Shown: one piece after another, positions 30,609 to 40,369 of the stretch
Layout: each line of letters opens with the position of its first letter
Position numbering within the stretch: position 1 is the first letter of the stretch
NCBI RefSeq assembly: GCF_000234665.1
Contig: NC_018312.1
Span: 256,516-320,515, forward strand
Reading direction: 5' to 3'
Length of the DNA stretch: 64,000 nt
From: Leishmania mexicana MHOM/GT/2001/U1103
Lineage: Eukaryota; Euglenozoa; Kinetoplastea; Trypanosomatida; Trypanosomatidae
The notes under the pieces: generated by a model
What the model was told of the DNA's origin: nothing
Database searches by the model: none
Seen by the model: only the letters and a program-made list of their open reading frames with translations
Made by a program: the position numbers and the translations under genes

Positions 30609-32618
30609 GCAGGCTGGACAACGGTGACGGAGTCGAGGGCAGAGGAAACAAAGCAACTACGGTGCAGTAAAGCAGTCTCGCGGCTCTGTAAGGAATATGC
30701 GTGTCAACAAGTGTGCCAGCCAGCACATATCCGGTCGCTAACTGTACGAGCAACCTTCTGTACAAGAGGACCCGCAGCTGACACGAGAGGGCGGGGAGGC
30801 TGTGTCTGCTTGTAGGGGCGGTAAAGATCACGCTGACGTATCACAGACCTCTCTGGAAGTGATGCGACTGGGCACACATGCGCACAAGGAGAACCCACAC
30901 AGGAAAAAATGAAAACTGAGCAAAGAGGGTTAGCGCGGCGGGGAAGGGGGGCAAAGGCGGTGAGAAGCATGAAACAACTGGCAGACGAGAAGCCGTCCTG
31001 TGCCTGTATCTCTGCCCGTGATTCATGTCCTCTGGAACCCGGCTAGCCTGGCGCTGAAGCCGCGCCCTCGCGTCGTCCCTCACTTGCCCTTCTAGCTTGC
31101 GGTATTATTTTCGCTGTTAGCTCCCTAGCCGCCTGCTTATGACTTGTTCACGGATGTACACTCGCCCCTCTTCTTGCTTTCCTCTCCGTATCTCGGCTGC
31201 TGTTCTTGTACGGCAGGAGCTCAACGCGTCGCACGCGATTCCGTGCCCCCCCCCCCCACCCAAGCCTCACCCAATCCCCTTCATGACAATCCGTCTTCAC
31301 AGGACGACCATCACTATTTCGCTAATACGCTGGCTTATTGTACCACCACAATTAGTTAATTCGACAGGAAGCACATACTGAGGCAACATATTCGCCTTCC
31401 CTCCCTCCTCCAGCGCAACCCCATTCACACCCTCTATCCCCCACCTCATCTCACGTTCTGTGTGTGTGTGTGTATCATTACGGATTCTTATTGCCACCGT
31501 GTATAGGTTGTCCCCTCTCCGCCTCTGCCTTTTACCACTCACCCTCACCACCACCCCAACAACCCCCAGGACAGTCCAATCGGCATCTCTCCGGCTACAG
31601 TATCGTTGGTGTGTGCGTGTGTGCTTGAGCTCCTTCAGGCTCCTGGCTTGGTGACGCCTTGGTATCTCTGCCGTTTCCTCTTGTATGCTTGCGTTGGCCT
31701 TCCCTTTGCACCCACGCCTGCACGTCCCCTCGCTCCTGTTCGCAGTAGGCGTCGCCTAGGTTGTTAGCACCTCTTACACAGATGTCGTGGCATCTGCCGC
31801 GGTAGGTGATCGTGTGCTCCACTGCTCAATCGACGACGGAAAAGAAAAAGTGCGGTGGCGGGAGCTGTCGTAGTCTCGGGGCGTGCCGTGACGAGGAACC
31901 GCACCCTCTCCGCCTCATAGTTTTCACCCTCTACCCCCCCCCTCCGCAATCAAACGTGGAGAGGTGTGCAGGTGTCCTCCCAGCACACCTGACACACACA
32001 CACACACATACATACGGACACACACGCATCTCCCTCTCCTGCTCCCTCCTCCCATCCTACTGCGTTGACCCTCTCTTGTTCGCTTGCTTTCTTTTGCCTT
32101 TTTCCAGTCCCCGGCTTCTTTCACTTCACGAGGCAGCTGACAGTTGTTGCTGCCGGGTGTTTTTGCTCAGGAGGACGTTGCCAGGATCGGTGCATGTGTG
32201 TTTTGTGTTGCCTAGGCAACGCCTCCAGGCCTTCCCTTTCCCTTAGGCGAGTGCACATACTGCCACGTCTGTGTGGACTCTTTTCTCATTTTTCCTTTGG
32301 TGTATTGACTCCACTGCATCCCTCTCCCCTCTGCCATCACGTAGCGCGACATCTTCAGATACTCGGCCGCGTTGAGTCATTGTGTTTAGGGGGGTGTTTA
32401 CATATTTCGTGGCGTGTCGACACTACGGCTTTACTCTGCCGTGCTCAGTTCAACGATTTTTTTTTTCGTTTGGAGCGCGTCACCCTTCTTGGCACCGTGC
32501 CACTTTCCCTAGTTTTTTGTGTGCCTAGTATCTCAGAGGACTACACCCTTCCCCTTCCTCCCTCGCCCGCCATCACCCTAATACAGAACGTGCATTCCGT
32601 GCGCACCTGTGTACCCTG
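30609..32618. other. Spacer between helicase and SDR gene
   Basis: About 2 kb without a supported gene or SIDER-like repeat. It holds a C run near 31247, CA repeats near 31992-32010 and several CT tracts. A 14-bp palindrome GTTGCCTAGGCAAC lies at 32207-32220. Confidence 0.7.
32543..32586 (+). promoter_or_regulatory. Candidate spliced-leader acceptor, SDR gene
   Basis: A C/T-rich tract ends in CAG at 32584-32586, giving a short 5' UTR of about 32 nt without ATG. A T run at about 32456-32467 with AG near 32473 is an alternative. Confidence 0.45.
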
Positions 32619-33974
32619 ATGTGGTACTTGCATGACATCCTTTGCAGGGTGTTGTGGGCGTGGGAGTTTTTCCTGTTTTTCCTCCGCGGCGTCCTCATCG
32701 CCATTGCGGACCACTACATCATGTACATCCGCACCGGACGGGTGTGGCTGGGCAAACGGAACCGGGCTCCGTCACTGATGCGCGGTGACTTGGTCATGCA
32801 GCTGGCCACCTCATCACCATGCCACAGCACCGCCAACGAGAAGACGATCTTTCTTCAGCTGAACCGCTCCTTCATTGACCGCCGGCTGTGGGCCGGCCTC
32901 AACGAGGTGGGCGCTGGCCCGTCTGCGATCGTGACTGGCGTGTCGTACGGCGGCATCGGCTTTTACACAGCGCTCAACTTGCTCCTCAGCGGCGTGAACG
33001 TGCGTGGAGTGGCGCGCAACGGGCGACAGGCTGAGCGAGCACGCTACCTCCTCACGAGCGCTGTCGACCGTCAAGTGATGCTGCATAAGGAGTGGAATGG
33101 GCGAGTGGGGCGTATGTTCGTTCACGCGTGCGATATGAGTGACACGGCGGCTGTCTACAACTTCAGCAATGCCGTCGCGGCAGACCCAGCCCTGCGCATC
33201 ATTATCTGCAACGCCGGGCCTATGTGCAGCCCGCCGCGGCTGTCGCAGCAGCACCTCGAGGAGCAGTTCGCCACGCATCATGTTGGGCACAGTTTGCTGA
33301 TACTCCGACTGCTACAGAGCCGCTTGCAGTGCTCTCGCTCGCAGTCGACGGCCGTGGCGCTGCCGCCCCCGTGGCGGATTGTCGTGCTGACATCTGCGGC
33401 AGCGGCGACGGCCAACCCAACGGCGGTGTCCACCTTCCACGAATGGGGCAGCCAGGAGGAGCTGGAGCACTATTTCAGCCGCTTCGACGGGTATGGCAAC
33501 GCGAAGATGTCGGAACTGCTTTTTGCCTTCTCGCTGGCTCGCTTTGTTGAACGGCACCGAATCTTGGCGGCGACCTGCACTGTGAACGTGTTGCACCCCG
33601 GACCGATTCGCAGCCGTATCATACCAAACAGCCAACTCCCGCTGCAATGGCTGCTCGACGGTGAGGCGGCAGCACTGCTGCGCATGACGCCGGTGATTGC
33701 CTCCATGTACGTGGTCGACCTCGCCCTCTCGCGTCGCCACGAGCACTCCAACGGCCACTTTTTTCGAATGGGTCAGGATCAGACAATTTATTACCGCGAC
33801 ATGGTGAACGACGCGCGCCAGCGTTCCGGCTTCAAGAACTCCACGTTGTTCCCTGGCATACCGGGCCCGGCTGTGTCGTTATCGCATGCGAAGCAGCAGT
33901 GGATGTGGACCGAAACGGTGGACTACTTCGCGACGAAAGAGTTGATCGACGCCCGCCTCTTCTCCCTTTCGTGA
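32619..33974 (+). CDS. Short-chain dehydrogenase/reductase, membrane-anchored
   Basis: 451 residues. A hydrophobic N terminus (about 8-37, WEFFLFFLRGVLIAIADHY) suggests a membrane anchor. It is followed by a Rossmann domain with nucleotide-binding TGVSYGGIG (106-114), the CNAGP motif near 198-202, a catalytic Ser in VVLTSAA (S259) and the YxxxK pair Y292-G-N-A-K296. All SDR catalytic residues are therefore present. The spacing and the HPGPIRSRI segment after the active site fit the retinol-dehydrogenase/WWOX-like branch, which uses NADP(H) to interconvert lipid alcohols and ketones. The substrate is unknown; sterol or fatty-acyl substrates are possible given the anchor. The C-terminal 60 residues are an extension beyond the usual fold. 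Confidence 0.85.
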   Translation: MWYLHDILCRVLWAWEFFLFFLRGVLIAIADHYIMYIRTGRVWLGKRNRAPSLMRGDLVMQLATSSPCHSTANEKTIFLQLNRSFIDRRLWAGLNEVGAGPSAIVTGVSYGGIGFYTALNLLLSGVNVRGVARNGRQAERARYLLTSAVDRQVMLHKEWNGRVGRMFVHACDMSDTAAVYNFSNAVAADPALRIIICNAGPMCSPPRLSQQHLEEQFATHHVGHSLLILRLLQSRLQCSRSQSTAVALPPPWRIVVLTSAAAATANPTAVSTFHEWGSQEELEHYFSRFDGYGNAKMSELLFAFSLARFVERHRILAATCTVNVLHPGPIRSRIIPNSQLPLQWLLDGEAAALLRMTPVIASMYVVDLALSRRHEHSNGHFFRMGQDQTIYYRDMVNDARQRSGFKNSTLFPGIPGPAVSLSHAKQQWMWTETVDYFATKELIDARLFSLS

Positions 33975-34823
33975 GTGTGCTCTGGAGCTGTCGCGCAGGG
34001 CCTTGCCTTCTTTCTTTTCGCATGCGAGTGAGGGTAGGCGCCCTCGTAGGTTGCGCCGGCAGCTCTTGCAGCTGACTTTTTTTTGGCGTCTCCGGTACGG
34101 ATTCTATGACAAGGCTTCTCGCCTCCCACCTGTCCACGGAAGCGCTGGCGTGCCTGAACGAGTATCGCCGGCGAGGAAGAGCGACAGGGGGAGAGGAGAA
34201 GGGTGGGACGTAGGACAGTTTTTCCGTGTATGAGCCACGTTGGGAGACTGCAGGACGAAAACACGGAAAAGTTGGATGGCCCCACGCCTTGCCCGAGACT
34301 CTCAGTCTGTAATCCTTTTCTTGTTATTGATATCTTCGCTCGTTCTCTCCCTCTTCACAGATGCTCATTGACCCACGAATTACGCACACACACGAGCTCG
34401 GTCCCCCATCCCGCTCACAGTGTAGATGTCATGTCTTTTATCCAGAACGCACATCTGCCATGCACAGTCCGCACGTGCAGACGCGGGGTGCCGTGGCCAT
34501 GCTATGATGGATAACTCGAGTGTATTGGCGTGCCTCTGCGCTCGAAAGGACGTCGCCGCCCCACCACCGTCCTTCTCATTTCTGGAGGCACCTAATGCTC
34601 TTTTTCCCCCTTTTGTTGCTTGTCTTGTGTGTGTGTGTGTTGTTTTGCCATCATCCGGACCTTAGCTGTCCACCTTCCCTCACGCCTCCTCCTCCTCTGC
34701 TATGCTCGTCGCTTTTCTCTCTGCACAGGCGCACACCGAAGCACTGAGACACGCGGCACTGGAGCTGAGACTGTTGGTGTCGCTCCCGGTCTCTTCCTCT
34801 TTACTTCTTTGGTCTCTGTCAAG
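33975..34823. other. Spacer between SDR gene and Ala-rich gene
   Basis: Non-coding by all visible signs; CT tracts increase toward the acceptor near 34728. No repeat family member was recognised. Confidence 0.7.
34668..34728 (+). promoter_or_regulatory. Strong candidate spliced-leader acceptor, Ala-rich gene
   Basis: A CT tract of about 50 nt ends in CACAG at 34724-34728. No ATG occurs before 34824. Confidence 0.5.
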
Positions 34824-36158
34824 ATGACTCTACCGCCAGCATTGACCACAACAGAGGCGACAGCGGGAAGGGTGCTTGGCGCGGTGTATGCCCCACCGTT
34901 GAAAGCGCTGAATAGAAAGATGACCGCGCACCGCTCCTCGCTGCTTCCGTGCCTCTCGGTCGCGACTGCGTCCTCTCTGCGTCCTGCGCGGGTGAAGTCT
35001 ATCACTGCTGCTGCTGCTGCTGCTGCCACCGCACCCACCATGGTGACTGCGGTGGCGTCAGTGTCTCGGCTAGCAGACGCTGCTACCACACACCCGCTTC
35101 TCAGCCAACTGCTCCGCGCCTCTGTGCCTGCTGCATCCGTAGAGCTGCCACAGCAACCGGAAGAAGTGACTGTAGCGGAAGCGGTGGAGGCGCTAGGAGG
35201 ATCGGACGTCGTAGAGGAGCTCCTTTCTCAGCTCAACGGTGTGGCGCACTCAGCCGATGCAAACGATGACGGCGCTTTCGCGAACGCCATCGAGACATGT
35301 GTTCAGCAAACTCTTGGTGCCTCTGAAGTGTCCGTTGACGCCATTGAAGGGCACGAGATCGCCGTCACGGGCGAGGAGGGAGGGGAGAGTGGCACGCGAG
35401 CGAGTCCGCTCGTGAACGTGACGATTCCGCTTACCGTCTCGGACTTCCATGCTGCGACCTTTACCTCGTTAGCCGCCCACCAGCGTCGCAGTCGGCTAAG
35501 CAACCCAACCGCTGCCTCTGCTCCAAGACGCAACTATTCCTCGTGTCTGGTGCTTCGCGTCCAGCGCTGTAGAGGCGTCCTTGCGCTGCGGATTGTGAAC
35601 GTCCGCTATGAAGGCACCAGCGGCACGTCACACAGCACCCTCCGCGGTGTTGCGTCCGACACCGAAGACCAAAAGAAAAAGCGCAGAGTCAGAGAGAAGA
35701 ACCAGAGGCAGAGGTGCACTGCTCCTCGTCAACACCGGCAACCCGCCTCTCGCAAAGAGCGAGGATCAACGACCGGAGTCGATGTCGTCGCATCATGCGC
35801 TCCACCTGCGCCAAGCGACGCTGAAGACATCGTAGCAGGCACTGTTGTCGGCGAGGTCGAGTCTTTCTCGATCGGTTCGGCCGACACGCGGCCTTGGTCG
35901 TCTGCGGTCGCTCTTGTGGACGGGAGAAGCCTTAGAGCGAGTGCCGCATCCCCTACGCACAGCCAGCGAACGCCGAAGGGCGCGGGAAGCCTGCGGCAAG
36001 GCAGCCGCACGACGGCGGCGGTTCATCACGCAGCCACCAAGAGCCGCGCCGATGCCGTCTTATTTGACCCGTGCTGTCCCGAGACGACGACACCGTTCAA
36101 CGCGCAGCACCGCCCCGTCACCTACAATGCCACCATCGCCTTTCAAGCGCCGCTGTGA
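34824..36158 (+). CDS. Hypothetical alanine-rich protein
   Basis: 444 residues; no family recognised. An Ala run lies near 65-72 and Glu/Val/Ala-rich helical sequence follows (about 115-190), including VVEELLSQL. A more ordered-looking middle (about 195-270) has VNVTIPLTVSDFHAATF and SSCLVLRVQRCRGVLALRIV. A strongly basic stretch with KKKRRVREKNQRQR (about 285-300) could be a nuclear localisation signal. The C-terminal third is Ser/Thr/Arg-rich and likely disordered. Codon choice is GC-rich at third positions as in neighbouring genes, and the frame stays open for 445 codons, which supports a real gene. The frame extends upstream to 34620, but that part is pyrimidine-tract UTR with the predicted acceptor inside it. 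Confidence 0.7.
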   Translation: MTLPPALTTTEATAGRVLGAVYAPPLKALNRKMTAHRSSLLPCLSVATASSLRPARVKSITAAAAAAATAPTMVTAVASVSRLADAATTHPLLSQLLRASVPAASVELPQQPEEVTVAEAVEALGGSDVVEELLSQLNGVAHSADANDDGAFANAIETCVQQTLGASEVSVDAIEGHEIAVTGEEGGESGTRASPLVNVTIPLTVSDFHAATFTSLAAHQRRSRLSNPTAASAPRRNYSSCLVLRVQRCRGVLALRIVNVRYEGTSGTSHSTLRGVASDTEDQKKKRRVREKNQRQRCTAPRQHRQPASRKERGSTTGVDVVASCAPPAPSDAEDIVAGTVVGEVESFSIGSADTRPWSSAVALVDGRSLRASAASPTHSQRTPKGAGSLRQGSRTTAAVHHAATKSRADAVLFDPCCPETTTPFNAQHRPVTYNATIAFQAPL

Positions 36159-36392
36159 TATAGGAGGAATGGATCAGCGATATAGTCATGCGCGGGCGAC
36201 GGGCAACGGAGAGGGGGTCATCTGACCACTACCCTCTCCCTCCTCCCCGTCTGCTCTTCCTCCCAAGGCGGCTCTTGAGCACGTCCGTGGAAACGGCTCG
36301 AAAAGAAAAAGAGTCACCTTCCTATACACCCCGTATGCACGCCGCATGCGGTGCAACATCAATGGAACGCGGCGCCGCAGCAACAACTCCTT

Positions 36393-36421
36393 GTCTGTCT
36401 GTCTGTCTGTGGGGGGGGGGG
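36393..36421. repeat. TCTG repeat plus G12 run
   Basis: Four to five TCTG units are followed directly by twelve G residues. Confidence 0.9.
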
Positions 36422-36956
36422 CGTGCGTCCTTTCTCCTCCAATTGAACACGGCTCTTGAGACCTCTTTTTTTCCTCTCTTTCTTCGCCACCCCTCTCTCA
36501 CGGGGCACCCCCACTTCACAGGCGTACAGGCGTGCGCTTGCGACGAACAGCCGAGCAGGTCTCTCATTGTGAGAGAGGGAGAGTCGGTGAACGAGATACT
36601 GGAATGTACATGAAAAACATGAACAAACGCCTTGATCCGGAAGGCGGAACAGACGGAGCAAGAGGGAGGGATGTGTGTGTGTGGGGGGGGGAAGGCCCAA
36701 TGCAATCGTCGCCTTCTCGTCTGCTCTTTACAACAGCTCCCATTTTCGAGCCTCGACGAAGGCAGAGTATTCGTGTATACTGTGCTATGTCTCTCTCTCT
36801 CACATACACAAAACATGGATCAATGGCAGGGAGTCGGTGTCTGTCATTTTCTCTTCTGTGTCTCTCAATCCTGCTACTGCGTCTGATCCAACGCCCCCCC
36901 CCTCCCACTTTCCGCCACGTGGACGTTTCTTGGGCTTTATTATTGTGCATCCACCT

Positions 36957-37013
36957 CCTTCACCCCAACCCTCTCCTCATCCTCCCTCCCTCCTGCCACT
37001 GTTTCCCTGACAG
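36957..37013 (+). promoter_or_regulatory. Candidate spliced-leader acceptor, importin gene
   Basis: A strong CT tract ends in ACAG at 37010-37013. Use of this AG would include an out-of-frame ATG at 37015; the next AG, at 37055-37056, would avoid it and leave a 19-nt 5' UTR. Confidence 0.42.
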
Positions 37014-37075
37014 CATGCAAGTGCATTCCAACGGGTGCACCCGACAACCACCACAGAAAAGGAAAGCGAAGTGTA

Positions 37076-40000
37076 ATGCAGACGCCCATGGCCAATGTGG
37101 ACGTGCTCCAGCTGCTCCAGCTCGCCTACCACGGTAGCAAAGATGAGCGGTCGCGAGCGACGACGGAGCTGGAGGCGGCAATGCAGTCTCCAGAGACGGG
37201 GCCCACCTGCCTCCTCACACTGCTGCGCGCCGGTGTTGAGCCTTCGTTGCCCGCGGAGCAGACTCTTTCCGCGCTTCTGTTTGCTAAGAACGCCATGCTC
37301 CACCTCATCGGAGACGACGTCGTGACAAACACGCCCGGTTTTTTGGAAGAGATGGAGTCGCTGCTGTTCGCTGGCATGCTCCGCGTGTCGGAGAGGCACC
37401 GCCGCGTTCTGCGTGCATGCATCATGAACGTGACGAGCGGATTCGAGTGGAACTACCTCGAAGAGCTAATGCCTCTGATTGACCGTGACCTGAACGCCGT
37501 CAGCGTTGATGAGTCCTTGGGTGCGCTGGAGCTACTTTACACGTACGCAAAGCGCTTCAAGACACCAGGCCTCGATCCTACGCCGCTGAAGCTGCAGGTC
37601 TGTGCAGTACTGGTGCGCAAGCTGCCCGAGTACGTTGGGTACAATGACATCCGTGTCTACCGTTTGGTCTTCAAACTGAGCGAGTGCATTGTGGAGAGTG
37701 GGCTGCAGCTTACAAGCTCAAAAGAGATGAGCGGGGACGCGCTGGATGGACTCTTTCAGCTCATGCTAGCCTTTCCTCAGCAGCACTACGAGGCCGCGCT
37801 GGCGGCAGGCGGCACGGCGTACGGAGAGTACGTCAAGTGCCTCAAACGCATTGCCATGGTCTCGTACTCCATCATCAACGACGCGACGCGACGCAAAAAG
37901 CCGGCGCCGGTGGCGAAGCGTTTCTTGCAGGTCCACAGCACCCCCTTCTTCTCCACGTGGCGGCAGTGGCTGCAACTGTGTGTGTCGTCGACGGACCGGC
38001 GCACGCATCAGAAGTCGGAGATGTTTGCGCTGCGCTACGTGAAGCTGTGCACTTTAGATGAGACTCTCTACATGCAGCACCTGCGTCCACACGCGATGGA
38101 GCTGCTCGAGCAGCTGCTTTTCCCGTATATGTGCTTCAATGAAGTGGACGAGGAGGTCTTCGCCGATGAAGGCGACCTGGCCGACTACGTCAAGTATATG
38201 GTGGAGGAGAGCTTAGGCAACGCTGAGTTGTCGACGCGCCAGGCTGCCTCCAACACGATTTTGGCGCTTCTGGGTAGCAAGAAGAAGTTCCACGACCCTG
38301 CGCCGCTGCTGCAGGCGCTGCTCGGCATTCTCACGGCCGGCTTCGAGTCCGCGGACCTCACGACGGCGGCCGGCAGCGCGCGCCTGTTTGGCTTTCTGCA
38401 CCTCCTCTCCATCCTGCGAAAGTTTCTAAAGGAGGTGCCCGCGATTTGGGAGGGGCAAATGGCGCAGGTGCTCGTGCGCTACGTCGCCCCGTTCCTGCAG
38501 CCGTCGACTCCGTGTGTCAGCATTCGCTGTAAGGCCATCGTCGTTTGTCAACGCTACAGCAAGGTGCCCATGCCATCGGAGGCAGACTTCGCCTCCTTTA
38601 TTCAGATGATGTGTGGCCTCATTCAGGACGCCGACATGCGAGTGCGGCTGGCCGGCATTGATGCCATGTGCACGTTGCTGGAGATGAAGCGCGCACGGCA
38701 GTACCTGAAGCCGATCGTCGTCCCGCTCGTTGAGGAATGTCTTGCGTTTCTCAGCAAGGTGCAGACCACCTTTGTGCCGCTGGTGATCCTGCATCTGACC
38801 ACACACTTTGCGCCGGAGATGACCCCGGTAATGGGGAAGCTGGCCCACACCCTCGTTCAACATTTTTTGTCGACCATGCATGACATGGAGCTGCAGGAGA
38901 CAGACGGGAGCGTCGGCCTGGGCGACGACGAGGTGGGTGTGAGCGTGTACGAGCAGGCCGCGTTCAGCGCGGATGCGCTGCTGGACGCGGTCTTGACCGT
39001 TGTCACGAGCTGCGGAGAAAACGACGCGGCGTTCACGAGCGTGCGCGTTGACGCTCTGCGTCTTGTGAAGCATGTGCTGCAGCAGCCTGAAAACTTCGAC
39101 ATGATGGAGAAGGCACTGTCGATCTTGCTGCACGTTCTCTACTTCTCCAAGCCGATCCCACCGGAGTGCTGGGAGCTGTTGCCTCTCATCTACGCACTGG
39201 TGGACTCCGGCATCGGCGTCGACTTCTTTAACTCGATTGAGGAGGTGCTGGACAACTTCGTCTCGGGTGCCCCAGTCGAGTTTCTCGGCGACACAGCTTT
39301 GATGACCGCCACCTACAAGACGTGCGAGAAGATGCTGATTGGGGGCGCGGTGTGCGTAGCGGAGTGCCAGATGGCACCGGCACAGCTCATCGAAGCCATG
39401 CTTCACACGGCCAAGGCAAACACGGAGCACCCGGGGCTGTTCGACCCGTACCTTTCGCAGTTTGTGGGACTGCTCCTGCAGTCCTTGCTACACCCCGACA
39501 TTCAGGGCGGCGATGTGCGCGTGCGCATCTGGATCATCGCGGCGCTGCTGGACTGCTTCTACTACGACGCAGCAGCCACCTTTAACGTCATTGTGCAGGT
39601 CAACGCCTACCCCAGCTTCTTCGATGGCCTCCTGTTCCTCTTCCGAGGCTGCATCAATGATGGCGCCTGTTCCTCCGCAGCTGGGGCCAGCAGTGCCGGC
39701 CGTCGCAAAAAGAAGGTGAAGAAGGACGACGCAGGGGAGGTAGTCGAGAACCTGTCGCTGCTGACACGAAAGGTGACCATCCTTGGCCTGTCCTCGCTGC
39801 TCGCATACGCCACCGACCCGCATCTCGCCACGCCACCGCCGCCGCAGCAGCGGGCAGACTTTGCTCTTCGTTATCTGGATCCTCTGACGCGCCTAGTCCA
39901 GTACTGCATTTTTACCAACGAAGCAACGTACGCACCCCGATGTGCGACGTCGGAGGCAAATCTGGAGAAGATCAAGCTTGGCGTCGAGGATGATATCGAG

Positions 40001-40369
40001 GACTGTGAGATCAGCGACGAGGCAGTACTGGGCTTGGACGGTGGCGATGACACTGTGGAGGCCTGCGAGGACTCGTTGGAGGACATGGACGACGATCTGG
40101 CAGTAGCGCAGGCGGGTCTCGAGCTGGACGAGGGTGACGACTATGAGAGCCCCATTGACGACATCAATGAGGTGGAGTTTTTTCTCAACTGGGTGCGCAT
40201 GCTGCCACAGCTCAGCCCAGTCGCTCAAGCCGCAGCGCATGCCGTGCTCCGCCCGGAAAGCGATTACTTGCGTGCCTCCCACACCGCTGGACGCTATCGG
40301 CAGCTGTGCAAGGAGCTGGAGGCAGCCATGAAGGAAGACTTCCAGAAACGTGCGGAGCTGACCGCATAG
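37076..40369 (+). CDS. Importin-7/8-type karyopherin beta
   Basis: 1,097 residues. The N terminus (about 20-85) has the importin-beta N-terminal domain pattern (RATTELEAAM, then LSALLFAKNAML), the Ran-binding region of the family. The rest is helical HEAT-repeat sequence, with FVSGAPVEFLGD in the later part. A highly acidic stretch follows at about 970-1020 (DDIEDCEISDEAVLG through LELDEGDD), then DYESPIDDINEVEFF near 1021-1035. This acidic region plus the Y-x-S/T-P-I/L-D block is characteristic of importins 7 and 8 and yeast Nmd5/Sxm1. Such proteins carry ribosomal proteins, histones and other cargo through the nuclear pore and release them on Ran-GTP. A Lys-rich KKKVKK patch at about 878-883 interrupts the HEAT array. 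A second Met at codon 5 is an alternative start. Confidence 0.9.
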   Translation: MQTPMANVDVLQLLQLAYHGSKDERSRATTELEAAMQSPETGPTCLLTLLRAGVEPSLPAEQTLSALLFAKNAMLHLIGDDVVTNTPGFLEEMESLLFAGMLRVSERHRRVLRACIMNVTSGFEWNYLEELMPLIDRDLNAVSVDESLGALELLYTYAKRFKTPGLDPTPLKLQVCAVLVRKLPEYVGYNDIRVYRLVFKLSECIVESGLQLTSSKEMSGDALDGLFQLMLAFPQQHYEAALAAGGTAYGEYVKCLKRIAMVSYSIINDATRRKKPAPVAKRFLQVHSTPFFSTWRQWLQLCVSSTDRRTHQKSEMFALRYVKLCTLDETLYMQHLRPHAMELLEQLLFPYMCFNEVDEEVFADEGDLADYVKYMVEESLGNAELSTRQAASNTILALLGSKKKFHDPAPLLQALLGILTAGFESADLTTAAGSARLFGFLHLLSILRKFLKEVPAIWEGQMAQVLVRYVAPFLQPSTPCVSIRCKAIVVCQRYSKVPMPSEADFASFIQMMCGLIQDADMRVRLAGIDAMCTLLEMKRARQYLKPIVVPLVEECLAFLSKVQTTFVPLVILHLTTHFAPEMTPVMGKLAHTLVQHFLSTMHDMELQETDGSVGLGDDEVGVSVYEQAAFSADALLDAVLTVVTSCGENDAAFTSVRVDALRLVKHVLQQPENFDMMEKALSILLHVLYFSKPIPPECWELLPLIYALVDSGIGVDFFNSIEEVLDNFVSGAPVEFLGDTALMTATYKTCEKMLIGGAVCVAECQMAPAQLIEAMLHTAKANTEHPGLFDPYLSQFVGLLLQSLLHPDIQGGDVRVRIWIIAALLDCFYYDAAATFNVIVQVNAYPSFFDGLLFLFRGCINDGACSSAAGASSAGRRKKKVKKDDAGEVVENLSLLTRKVTILGLSSLLAYATDPHLATPPPPQQRADFALRYLDPLTRLVQYCIFTNEATYAPRCATSEANLEKIKLGVEDDIEDCEISDEAVLGLDGGDDTVEACEDSLEDMDDDLAVAQAGLELDEGDDYESPIDDINEVEFFLNWVRMLPQLSPVAQAAAHAVLRPESDYLRASHTAGRYRQLCKELEAAMKEDFQKRAELTA

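Larger units (their letters stand above)
36159..37075. other. Spacer between Ala-rich gene and importin gene
   Basis: Contains a TCTG repeat running into a 12-G run (36393-36421), a second G run near 36683 and a C run near 36894, then the importin acceptor tract. No gene supported. Confidence 0.7.

Noticed and set aside
38426..39430. 334-codon antisense frame inside the importin gene
   Set aside because: It is a shadow of GC-rich coding sequence; the sense strand has clear domain matches.
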